Positions 50,045 through 58,388 of a stretch of 64,000 bases of DNA are shown here, piece by piece. The stretch lies in assembly GCA_000223315.2 (NCBI GenBank), contig AFUS01000004.1:638991-702990 (forward strand). The letters are read 5' to 3'. Numbering within the stretch: the stretch's first letter is position 1; each line of letters opens with the position of its first letter. The translations under genes and the position numbers were made by a program. Under the pieces are notes generated by a model. It saw only the letters and a program-made list of their open reading frames with translations, was not told where the DNA came from and made no database searches. Source of the stretch: Parvimonas sp. oral taxon 393 str. F0440 (GTDB lineage: Bacteria > Bacillota > Clostridia > Tissierellales > Peptoniphilaceae).

Positions 50045-52252
50045 ATGAATAAGTTAAATGTAAAGTTAGCAAATTGTTATGGCATTGAAAAGATGGAATA
50101 TGAATTTGATTTTTCAGAGAATAATGCTATAGCAATTTATGCAAGAAATGGTTTAATGAAAACATCATTTTCAAAAACATTAAAAAAAATTCAAGATAAC
50201 AAAAATAGTGAAATTAGAGATGAAATATTTAATAAACCTGGAGTCGCAAATATATTGGAAGACGGTAATGCGCTTGATTCAAGTTCGATTTTTGTTATAA
50301 AAAGTTTTGAGAGTTATTATGAATCAAATAGTATAACTGATTTATTAGTAAATGATAATATCAAAACACAAATTAAAAATGTATTAAAATTACGTGATAG
50401 ATTTTTGAAAGAACTTGAAAAAAATTCTGGATTAAAGATATCTAAAACATCATCCGGTAAGAAAATTTATGAATTAGAGCCAACTTTAGTTAAAGATTTG
50501 AAGTTCCCTGAGGATAGCTTTTTATTAAATATAAATAAAATCAATGATATTAAAGTTGAGTATGATTGTAGTCATATTAGATATAGCAGCATATTTGACA
50601 GTTCTATTATTAGAAAAATTAAAACGGATGAATTCCAAAATAAAATAACAGAGTTTTGCAAAGCAAGTGATGAAATATATAAAGCGTACGATTTTCTGGA
50701 TAAAGGAAAGTTTACATTACCGAAATTGAAAAATATTGCAAAATCACTAGAGAATGATAGATTTTTTGTAAAAGAAAACTTTATATATTTAGATGGCTGA
50801 TTTGAAATAAAAGACTTGAATTCTTTATCTAATAAGATTAAAGAAATAGAAGAAAAAATTAAAGAGGTTCCTGTATTTCAGGAAATTGAAAAATTATTAA
50901 GCGATGCAAAAGGGATAGTTCTAAGAGATATAATTGAGAATAATTCTGATATAATACCATATTTAAAAATTGATAAACTTGACACATTAAAGGAACAAAT
51001 ATGGATATCTTATATTCAAAAAAACAAAGAAGCTTTTGAAGAATTACAGAAACAATATTGTCTATTGGAAAATGAAATTGATAATATAGATTTTGATGAT
51101 ACACAATGGAATAATGCGCTAGAAATATTTGAAGAAAGATTTACCGTTCCATATAAAATGAAAATTTCAAACATAAAGAGTGCAATCATTGGAGAGAGTG
51201 TGCCAAGGGTTAGTTTTTACTTTGAAAAAAATGGAGAAATTGTTACATTGGAAAGAGGAGAGTTGGAGGATAAAGATGTTTTAAGTCAAGGCGAAAAAAG
51301 AGCATTATATTTACTGAATATTATTTTCGATGTTGAAAAACTAAAGGACTCTAACAACGATATTCTATTTATTGTAGACGATATTGCAGATTCGTTTGAC
51401 TATAAAAACAAATATGCTATAGTCGAATATTTATATGAAATGTCTACGATTGATAATTTTAGACTTTTGATTTTATCACACAATTTTGATTTTTATAGAA
51501 CCGTTGCCAGTAGACTTTCACTAAAAAGAGAAGCAAGATTATGTGCTGAACATAGCAATGGAGAAATAATACTTAAGGAAGAAAAATATCAAAATCAACC
51601 GTTTAAATTTTGGAAAAATAATTTAGGTTATATTAATATCCTTGCTCTTATTCCATTTGTGAGAAATATAATAGAGTATAGAAGCAAGGAATCTGAATTG
51701 AACAAAGATGAAGATTATATGACATTGACTAGTCTACTGCATAAAAAGGATGGAAATACTTTGATTACATTTTCTGACATTGAAGATATTTATAAAAAAT
51801 ATCTGAAGTCAATAGAATTTAAAGAAGAAGTCGATGGAAATACCATAGTCTTAGAAGAGTTAATTAAACAAGCGGAAGCAATAAACTTAGAAAATGCGGA
51901 ATTAGAACATAAAATTATTATGGCGATGGCTATAAGGCATAAAGCAGAACAGTATATGTTTTCTGAAATTGGTAAACATACCGGACAATTAACATGGTCA
52001 ATAAAAAGAAATATGAAAATTGGAACGGTAAGTGAGTTTATAACTCATATAAATAATTCAGGAAATCAAACTAGAGAATTATATAATGGTATAAAACAAT
52101 TTGCAAAAAAGGACATAGTTAAAATACTTGATGAAGTAAATATAATGACTCCAGAGAATATTCATTTAAATTCTTTTATGTACGAACCATTATTAGATAT
52201 GGATATTATTGAGTTACATAAACTATATCAAAATATAAAAAATTTGGAATAA
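50045..52252 (+). pseudogene. AAA/ABC-type ATPase interrupted by an in-frame UGA
   Basis: One frame of 735 codons runs from ATG 50045 (AAAGGAG before it) to 52252, broken only by TGA at 50798-50800 (LDG-stop-FEIKDLNSL). The first part has an unusual P-loop, IYARNGLMKTSFSKT, with Met where the second glycine of GxxxxGK normally stands. The second part has a coiled coil, signature LSQGEKRALYLLNIIF, Walker B ILFIVDDIADSFD and H-loop LILSHNFDF. This layout (large insert between P-loop and signature, DDI.DSFD) is seen in RM- and phage-defence-linked ATPases. TGG (Trp) at the stop is the simplest ancestral codon. A point mutation or sequencing error explains it; a defence role is inference. Confidence 0.7.
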
Positions 52253-52765
52253 AGCTCATATTCTCTATCTATAGAAATAAATAAGTAGTTGTTTATATTA
52301 TGATTACCGTGTGCTTTTGTTGACTGTCATGAATGTGTTTCAATAAAATATCCATGCTTGCAATATGCTTGCAAAAAATCGGATAAACAGAAATAAAACG
52401 GATAATAAGGCTAAAGCTGATAACAAAAACCTTGATTTTATGCTATTTATACAAAACAACATCAATGGATATATCGAGTGGGAATAACTAAAGCAGATAT
52501 GTTACTGTTATAAAGCAATTGAAAACACTGGGATTTAGCGATATGTAGAAGCAAAAAACTCTTGAGTGATACTATTTTTATACTTAAAAGCTGAAATAGT
52601 AGGTTCAAAAGGGAGTTGTTGAATTAAGCGAGTTTTACGAGCGATACTTATTGACCTAAGGGAAATAAGGTATGTAAAAAATTTAAGAAAGCCTTTCATA
52701 ATTTTGGTGGGAGGCTTTTGTGGAAATAGTGGGTGATAAATTAATATTTATAAGGAGGAAGACAA
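52253..52765. other. Island junction, no gene
   Basis: No believable gene. It holds a GCTTGCAA direct repeat (about 52357-52375), the second guaA-end repeat at 52473-52487, and a stem AAGCCT/AGGCTT (about 52689-52716) followed by TTTTG that could be a terminator. Sequence around 52620-52680 is less AT-rich and looks like the remains of another gene, not recognised. Confidence 0.5.
52473..52487 (+). repeat. Second guaA-end repeat (attR of island 1)
   Basis: ATCGAGTGGGAATAA, identical to 46845-46859, in a frame reading N-I-N-G-Y-I-E-W-E-stop. Only the IEWE core is shared with guaA; upstream codons differ. Confidence 0.75.
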
Positions 52766-53119
52766 ATTAGAAGATATGCGTATTTAAAAGAACCGGTAAA
52801 AATAAACAAAAAAGATTATCTATATAAAATTATGCTGTACCAAACGAAAAAAGAAGGAGTATGTTTGTTTATGTATTGTAAAAAGGATGCTGTTCAATGT
52901 TCGTTTGACTATTGGTATAAAACGGTTGAAGATGTCTATGAGGATTGGAATGAACTTATTGATGAAAAAGGTTGGATTTATATAGATGATCCGTTGCCTT
53001 ATTGTCAGCATGATGCTTTTCTACCGATAAGAGTAAAGGGACGTGATATCGGCGAGCCTCAGTGGGGTAATTTGGAAATTCTTGAAAATGGCAAATGGAA
53101 AGAATATATTCCTGATTAG
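52766..53119 (+). CDS. Immunity-like small protein
   Basis: The open frame from ATG 52832 is 95 residues, but coding extends upstream to an ATT codon at 52766, 6 bases after AAGGAGGAAG (52752-52761), giving about 117 residues beginning xRRYAYLKEPVKINKKDYLYK. The C-terminal block YIDDPLPYCQHDAFLPIRVKGRD with EPQWG is, as far as I can recall, that of small acidic proteins found beside polymorphic-toxin cassettes in Firmicutes, probably immunity proteins. No toxin gene accompanies it. The ATT start is rare; it could be a mutated ATG. Confidence 0.55.
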   Translation: MRRYAYLKEPVKINKKDYLYKIMLYQTKKEGVCLFMYCKKDAVQCSFDYWYKTVEDVYEDWNELIDEKGWIYIDDPLPYCQHDAFLPIRVKGRDIGEPQWGNLEILENGKWKEYIPD

Positions 53120-53151
53120 TTTGCGGTTATTTATAAAATAAGAATTTAAGT

Positions 53152-53200
53152 AAAAGCACATAACTTTAAGACCTAAAAATCTTTTAGCTATGTGCTTTTT
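53152..53200. terminator. Bidirectional terminator between convergent genes
   Basis: Perfect 11-bp stem AAAAGCACATA (53152-53162)/TATGTGCTTTT (53189-53199) with A before and T after. It serves both the + strand gene ending at 53119 and the - strand gene ending at 53207. Confidence 0.8.
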
Positions 53201-53206
53201 CTGTGC

Positions 53207-53743
53207 CTATTTTATTTCCGGTGGGACTTTGACTGACATAGAGTTATTAAAGCGTTTGAGATTACTTTCTTCAAAAGGAACATAATCTTTTTTAAGACTG
53301 TCGGGAAAATTTGCCTTCCAATCTTCCAATGCTTCTTTTGTAATCTCATTATTCTCATATTTTTCCTTCATTTTTTGCCATTGTTCAAGCATGACTCTAA
53401 TTCTAAGAATGGCTTCACTGCCGAAATAGATACCTGTGGTAGTGTATTCGGAATCTTCATCATTCAGGATAACAGGTCATATATTCACTTCAATACTGTC
53501 ATCCAGTTTAAATAAAAACCGCATTAAATCATGTTCCATATAGGGATAATCAGGTTCTTTCAAATAATCCTTATTTATATGTAGTGTAGCAGAAATATTT
53601 TCTAAGATATCATCTTTAGGAGTACGAATATCAAGTTCATATTGCCTTATCCTTACATCATCTAAATGTATTCTATCTCCTAAGGCCTTTTGCATAATTC
53701 TTCTTAATTCACGGAATTTCTTTATCAATTTACCCAAACTCAA
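53207..53743 (-). pseudogene. XRE-type repressor with one in-frame UGA
   Basis: On the - strand a TTG start at 53743 follows AAGGAGGTG and opens MSLGKLIKKFRELRRIMQ. A helix-turn-helix-like part (RIHLDDVRIRQYELDIRTPKDDILENISATLHIN) is followed by YPYMEHDLMRFLFKLDD. TGA at 53479-53477 interrupts, after which the same frame continues PVILNDEDSEYTTTGIYFGSEAIL to KVPPEIK at 53207. This is the common plan of ICE/phage-type XRE regulators with a C-terminal tail. It is transcribed divergently from the gene at 53923. The N-terminal DNA-binding part could still be made. A true nonsense mutation is more likely than recoding, since no SECIS-like hairpin follows. Confidence 0.65.
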
Positions 53744-53839
53744 TCTTAACACCTCCTTAGGAGCAAATTTGTTTCTCTTTAATAATATAATCGAAAATAG
53801 GAAAAAATTCAATAGAAAAATAAAATTAAGAAAAAAGTA

Positions 53840-53898
53840 TTGACAGAAACAAAAAAGCTACTTATGATCTAAAATAGAAACAGAAACAAATATGTTTC
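53840..53898 (+). promoter_or_regulatory. Consensus promoter and operator of the divergent switch
   Basis: TTGACA (53840-53845), 17-base spacer, TATGAT (53863-53868). Downstream is GAAACA-AATA-TGTTTC (53883-53898), a 6-bp inverted repeat, with further GAAACA half-sites at about 53847 and 53877, and TTTGTTTC near the repressor's own start (about 53766-53773). This fits a repressor binding site array. Confidence 0.65.
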
Positions 53899-53922
53899 TA
53901 AAACAGACAGGAGGAAAGTACG

Positions 53923-54252
53923 ATGGAGAAATTATTTCTTACTTCAAATGAAGTTGCAGATTTACTAAATATATCGCAGCAAAAAGCCTATAAAATCATA
54001 CGAGATATGAATAAGCAATATATTAAACCTTCTTCTGATGACATAGGATTTATACTTATTGATGATCCAGTACAAACCATGGATGATATAAATATTTCTT
54101 CTTTAATTGAAGTGCTTAGAAATGATTTCGCTGATAAGCAGATAATATTATCAACACACGAAATAGATAAAGAGAATTACATTCTATATAAATTTTATAA
54201 ATATAATAAAATAGGACAGTCTTTCAATGTTAAAGAGAAAATTTATGGATAG
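53923..54252 (+). pseudogene. Chimeric ORF: ICE-type HTH start fused to an ATPase C terminus
   Basis: A 109-residue open frame behind AGGAGG. Residues 1-36 (MEKLFLTSNEVADLLNISQQ, then AYKIIRDMN) are the start of an excisionase-like helix-turn-helix protein. From about residue 42 it reads GFILIDDPVQTMDDINISSLIEVLRNDF and QIILSTHE, i.e. Walker B, D-loop and H-loop of a RecN/SMC-like ATPase. The two halves belong to different families and there is no room for the P-loop, so this is best explained by an internal deletion that fused two genes. Its promoter is intact. The product is unlikely to be an ATPase but could still bind DNA. Confidence 0.65.
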
Positions 54253-54446
54253 CGTATATAATTTGATGATTTATACTTATTAAATATTTAAAATTTTTAT
54301 AAAAATAGGCATATTAATATCACTTCTGATACTGTTTTGATACTAAAAAACTTTAAAACTATAAAGAATAGGTATAAAAACCACTCAAAACAGAAGCGAA
54401 AAATATACTAATATAAAAATAAAGAAACAAATATGCTATGGTAATT

Positions 54447-54461
54447 ATTGAGTGGGAGTAG
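54447..54461 (+). repeat. Third, diverged guaA-end repeat
   Basis: ATTGAGTGGGAGTAG differs from the guaA end at three positions, but each change is synonymous, so it still encodes I-E-W-E-stop. It probably marks the end of a second, older insertion (52488-54461). Confidence 0.6.
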
Positions 54462-54603
54462 AACAGATTTCTTAGAAAATTCCTTGTTTTCAAGGGCTAT
54501 AGCCTATTATGATAAGTAACAGAGACAAAATTAGGTAAAGATTTTAAAAAGAATAAATCTGATAATATTTAAAAATGGCTTTACAAATAAATATAGAAAA
54601 TGA

Positions 54604-54632
54604 GACCGTAGCTTAGTTGTTACGGTCTTTTT
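54604..54632 (+). terminator. Terminator in the island end
   Basis: Perfect 7-bp stem GACCGTA/TACGGTC with a 10-base loop, then T5. On the other strand it could end no gene, since the - strand gene stops at 54693 before reaching it with only a short A run. Confidence 0.7.
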
Positions 54633-54692
54633 GAGGTTATTTGAAAGTGGGTATTCTGGGAAAATATTGTTTAGGCAAACTATAAGTTGTCT

Positions 54693-55055
54693 TCATATAT
54701 TGTCGCTTAGCAAATAGAAAATCTTATGCTGAAATTCTTTAGAAATGTTGTCTTTGTTCGTCTCCAGAATGGCATACGGTCCATCCGTATACGATTCAAG
54801 CAGATGTAGAGCTTCTTCAATGATATCCGTATTATTGTCAGTTATTACAATTTTCTGCAATAACTCCTTCAGGGGTTCTTTGATAACAGACAAATCTTTG
54901 TTATAGTATGGATCCATATACCAATCGAGATAGAATAAAAGTCTTTCCTTAGCGTGAATATCTTCTCCCATTAATACAGCCTGTATGTCTTCTATTCCGC
55001 CATCAACAGTTTTGAACTCCTCTTCTCCATAATATATATCAAACTCTTTGCTCAT
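54693..55055 (-). CDS. Orphan immunity-like protein
   Basis: A 120-residue acidic, helical protein (MSKEFDIYYGEEEFKTVDGG, KERLLFYLDWYMDPYY, KEPLKELLQKIVITDNNTDIIEEALHLL). Start behind GGGAGGAT on the - strand. The all-helical, repeat-like pattern and acidic character are those of immunity proteins against polymorphic toxins. No family name is certain. It sits downstream of two decayed genes on the same strand of similar type and has no toxin partner, so it may be an orphan immunity gene giving protection against neighbours' toxins; that is inference. Confidence 0.6.
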   Translation of the reverse strand: MSKEFDIYYGEEEFKTVDGGIEDIQAVLMGEDIHAKERLLFYLDWYMDPYYNKDLSVIKEPLKELLQKIVITDNNTDIIEEALHLLESYTDGPYAILETNKDNISKEFQHKIFYLLSDNI

Positions 55056-55094
55056 ATAATCCTCCCAAACTTACGAGTTTTAGCTTATTTAAAT

Positions 55095-55316
55095 TCAATT
55101 AGGTCTTACAGTGTTTTTTATATTTATTTCCAGAAATCTCTCTTCCAGTGAATTGTATTCATCATAGTGAATATGACTTCCAGGAGAAGATCTCGTTAAT
55201 TACAAAAGTTGATTTTACAAAGAAACCAAACCTTCTTTGTTTGCTTGAATAGTGATTTTATAGCAATCAGCTTTCACTTTAATAATTAATCCATCTAGCC
55301 AATCTATTGCCATCAT
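55095..55316 (-). pseudogene. Decayed immunity-like gene with two nonsense codons
   Basis: One frame on the - strand from ATG 55316 to TGA 55095, interrupted by two TAA codons: MMAIDWLDGLIIKVKADCYK, ANKEGLVSL, stop, NQLL, stop, LTRSSPGSHIHYDEYNSLEE and NIKNTVRPN. The ANKEGL.SL and GSHIHYDEYNSLEE blocks are, to my recollection, conserved in a family of small immunity-type proteins. Both stops are in frame with no shift, so this is true decay rather than homopolymer error. Confidence 0.6.
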
Positions 55317-55323
55317 ATTATCC

Positions 55324-55745
55324 TTAAAATTCTAATTTGTCATTGGTATATTTACTTAAGTCAGCGAGTAATTGGTTAACAAACTCTCTCAGATAGGTCT
55401 GACTAATTTCATTTTCAAAGTTTATTTTATGTAGAACCAAAAGCACTCTTATTCTTCAGCCGTTCTATGACTCTTATATGACTATTAGTGTCAGCAGTAA
55501 ACTTGATGTAATTATGAACACTTTATGCCTCTTCCAGTCTTGCATCTGTTTACAGTGTTTCATAGAGATTCTTTAACAGTAAAACAAATTCGGATATCCA
55601 ATTAATACCGACAACCATAAATGTGTCTGCCGAATAGCCATAACTGGAACTTTTCACACCAAGATATACATTTGCAAGATATGTAAAGTTCTGTTTATGA
55701 ATATTTGGAGAAAGCTCCAATATGAATGTACCTGTCTAAATTCAA
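55324..55745 (-). pseudogene. Decayed gene upstream of the immunity cluster
   Basis: On the - strand: TGTFILELSPN, HKQNFTYLANVYLGVKSSS, YGYSADTFMVVGINWISEFV, LLLKNLYETL, then stops at three points, TDARLEEA, SVHNYIKFTADTNSHIRVIE and, in another frame, NEISQTYLREFVNQLLADL ending KYTNDKLEF. The pieces follow in order and read as one protein of about 140 residues broken by several stops and a shift. Family not recognised. It ends 8 bases before the next decayed gene, consistent with an old operon. Confidence 0.5.
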
Positions 55746-56130
55746 TACACCTTTTTCTTACAAATCCTAATTTGTATATCTTTATTTATTATATAAAATT
55801 TTTCATAGTCATAATTCTATAATCCTTCCTTGTTTTGCATATAAATCTTACTTTATCTAAATTTCTTTAAAAATCGTGATTTCTTAGCAAAAGATAACTT
55901 CTATTCTTCAAACTCCTCATCTGTACTTTTCCCGTTGTAGCGTTTCTTTCTCATTTGATTCCATTAAACTAAAAAATCATTAAAATGCAGATTATGAAAT
56001 AGTAGTGCAGTGGTTTAAGGGAATGATAGTTTATTGTATAATCTTTTAGTATATTTTATCATAAAATCACACTAATTACAATAAAATTAAAATAAACAAA
56101 GTCACAAAAAAATAAATTTTATAATTGTTA
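55746..56130. other. AT-rich stretch with a short toxin-like remnant
   Basis: Mostly featureless. On the - strand 55954-55901 a short frame reads MRKKRYNGKSTDEEFEE, which may be the last trace of a gene upstream of the immunity remnants. No other coding signal. Confidence 0.35.
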
Positions 56131-56159
56131 TTGACAGAACAAATATGTATAGTTATAAT
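56131..56159 (+). promoter_or_regulatory. Perfect consensus promoter, 260 bases before the two-component genes
   Basis: TTGACA (56131-56136), 17-base spacer, TATAAT (56154-56159). The transcript would have a leader of about 255 bases with no convincing open frame; an AGATT/AATCT stem occurs early in it (about 56186-56197). Confidence 0.75.
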
Positions 56160-56419
56160 GAAACTAAAAGAATAGATAATAAAAGATTAGAATCTAAACT
56201 AATGAAATTGATTTTTATCAAATTCCAGATTATAATGTAGAGTATTATATTACTTACTATTGGTTATGAATTAATAAAATAAAATTTTAATAACTATTTT
56301 TAAATTTTAATGTACTATGTAAATATAGATAATAATATAGATAAAAACGGAATAGATAAAATAAAAATTTTTTATTTTATTTATGTTTATTTTAAGAGTC
56401 TATAAAAGGCGGTGATAGA

Positions 56420-57103
56420 ATGAGAATACTTTTAGCTGAGGATGAAAAAAGGATGGCAAGGGCACTTGTAGAATTGTTGAAGCAAGAGAAATATGATGTA
56501 GATTATATGGAGGACGGTGATTCTGCACTTATGGCTCTAGAAAGTGGAATATATGATATTGCCGTACTTGATGTTATGATGCCAGAAATGAATGGATTTG
56601 AAGTTGCAAGAAGAGCGAGAAAAAATGGGATTAAAACTCCAATTCTAATGTTAACAGCAAAGAGTCAGTTGGATGATAAAGTTGAAGGGCTTGATAGTGG
56701 TGCTGATGATTATTTAACAAAACCATTTCAAACTAAAGAATTATTAGCTAGGATTCGTGCATTGGGGAGACGTTCTTCTTCATTTCAAGAAGATATTTTA
56801 AATTACGGAGATCTTACTATAGATAAAGCAACTGCAATGTTAAATTGTGATACTACAGGTCAAAATGTTAGATTAAGCGAAAAAGAGTTGAGAATTTTAG
56901 AGTATATGTTTAATAATAATGGTCAAATTATGACTAGAGAGCAACTTGCAGTGAAAATATGGGGATTTGAAAGTGAAACTGAATATAATAATGTCGAAGT
57001 ATACATGTCATTTACAAGAAAGAAACTTGCATTTGTAGGCTCAAAAGTAGAAATTAAAGCTGTTCGTGGGTTAGGATATGAATTGAGGGAAAAAGATGTA
57101 TAG
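56420..57103 (+). CDS. OmpR-family response regulator
   Basis: A 227-residue regulator. Receiver domain with acidic pocket EDE near residue 7, phospho-acceptor aspartate in AVLDVMMPEMNGF (about residue 51), switch threonine in MLTAKS and lysine in DYLTKPF. The C-terminal winged helix (about 125-225) has RLSEKELRILEYMFNNNGQIMTREQL and VRGLGYEL. Start behind GGCGGTGA. It overlaps its kinase gene by eight bases. The beta-helix surface-protein gene just downstream is a likely target by position. Confidence 0.93.
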   Translation: MRILLAEDEKRMARALVELLKQEKYDVDYMEDGDSALMALESGIYDIAVLDVMMPEMNGFEVARRARKNGIKTPILMLTAKSQLDDKVEGLDSGADDYLTKPFQTKELLARIRALGRRSSSFQEDILNYGDLTIDKATAMLNCDTTGQNVRLSEKELRILEYMFNNNGQIMTREQLAVKIWGFESETEYNNVEVYMSFTRKKLAFVGSKVEIKAVRGLGYELREKDV

Positions 57104-58320
57104 TAAATCTAGAAAAAAGATAATATTATCAATTATGGGTTCAATTATTATCTTATTTGCAGTAACTTTGTCAGTAATTTTATTGGCTAGTTTTAGAGAG
57201 ATTAGACAAAAGAATTTAGATATGTTAGAACGATATGTTGAGGATTATTCCATAGATAATAAAGAAAAAATAGAAATAATAAAGATTTAGAGTTAGAAAA
57301 AAATCCTAATAAAATCTCAGATTATCAATTATCAACTTTTTATTCGGTTGCTATTTCAAACAATGGTTCAGTACTTGCTGTAGATAATGGAAATAAAGAG
57401 TTGTATAACAATGATGAACTGACACAGATTGCAAAGCGCATTTTAGATGATAAAAAACATTCAGGAAGAACTAGTAACTTATCTTATGTGGTAAAAGATA
57501 AGAATGGATATACTCTTGTTGCATTTATGGATAATACTGTTTCGGAAGCTGGATTAAGAACTATGCTACGATATGTTTTGATTGTAGGATTTATTTCAAT
57601 TATAGGAATGTTTTTATTATCATTACCATTGTCAAAATGTATTATAAAACCACTTGAAGAAAATGATCGAAAACAGAAACAATTTATATCTGATGCAAGT
57701 CACGAACTAAAAACTCCAGTTGCAATTATAGGTACAAATACAGAATTACTTTCTCGAGAAATTGGTAATAATGAATGGCTTGTAAATATTAAATATGAAA
57801 ATGAGCGAATGGGTATTCTTATAAAACAACTTCTTGATTTATCACACGCAGAAGATGTGATTGTTTCTATGGAAAATATAAATTTATCTAGGATTGTTTT
57901 TGGAGAAATATTATCCTTTGAAAGTTTTGCTTTTGAGAAAGGAAAAGAATTTATAATAGATATTGACGAAGATGTATATTTAATTGGAAATCAAATACAA
58001 CTTAAACAGCTTGTATCTATCTTATTAGATAATGCGATTAGGCATTCTTCAGGAAAAAATATTAATATAAATTTAAAAAGAAAAATAATACTATTGAGTT
58101 AAATTTAATAAATGATAGTAATGAAATTCCACAAGAAAAACTTAATCACATCTTTGACCGATTCTATAGAGTTGATGAAGTTAGAAATAGTGAAGATTCA
58201 CATTATGGGATAGGTCTTTCTATCGCCAAAGCTATTGTAGAAAAACATGGCGGAAATATAGAGGTTTTAACAAAAAATGGGAAATTTAAACTTATTATTA
58301 AATTTTTTATAAAAAATTAA
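57096..58320 (+). CDS. Sensor histidine kinase, two apparent frameshifts
   Basis: Membrane helix 1 at about 8-30, an extracellular loop, membrane helix 2 (YVLIVGFISIIGMFLLSLPL), dimerisation helix with the phospho-histidine in FISDASHELKTPVAIIGTN, N box LLDNAIRHSSG, F box FDRFYRVDE and G2 box GIGLSIAKAIVEKHGG. The frame breaks at an A6 run (57265-57270; one A joins NKEKN to RNNKDLELEKNPN) and at an A5 run (58081-58085; one A joins LKRKN to NTIELNLINDSNEIP). The G1 box reads INDSNEIP, weaker than the usual D-x-G-x-G. Corrected length about 408 residues. The loop sensed signal is unknown. Confidence 0.85.
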
Positions 58321-58388
58321 AAATTTCAATCTTATTTCAATAAAACTGCTTTATAATAAAACTCATAAAAGATAAGGAGGTAAATATT

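Larger units (their letters stand above)
46860..52487. mobile_element. Genomic island at guaA carrying an HpaII-like RM set and an AAA ATPase
   Basis: 5.6 kb bounded by identical 15-base repeats that re-create the guaA stop. Its genes use more G/C-ending codons (for instance CCG, GGC, CGT) than the flanking core genes, consistent with transfer. It contains a control protein, methyltransferase, restriction enzyme, Vsr and an ATPase. No integrase or excisionase is present, so it is either a remnant or was moved in trans. Confidence 0.7.
54253..54692. other. Second island end, no gene
   Basis: AT-rich, no believable open frame. Holds the third guaA-end repeat (54447-54461) and a terminator at 54604-54632. 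Confidence 0.5.

Noticed and set aside
50798..50800. Selenocysteine at the UGA of the island ATPase
   Set aside because: No hairpin with a GGU-type loop follows within the usual distance, the family has no redox site, and the context suggests Trp.
52350..52380. GCTTGCAA repeats as a CRISPR or iteron array
   Set aside because: Only two copies, too short and closely spaced; no array or cas genes anywhere in the window.
53477..53479. Recoding of UGA (as Trp, Gly or Sec) in island genes
   Set aside because: Two island genes have UGA, which raised the idea of DNA from an organism with another code. The same genes use TGG for Trp normally and only one UGA occurs in each, so simple mutation is more likely.
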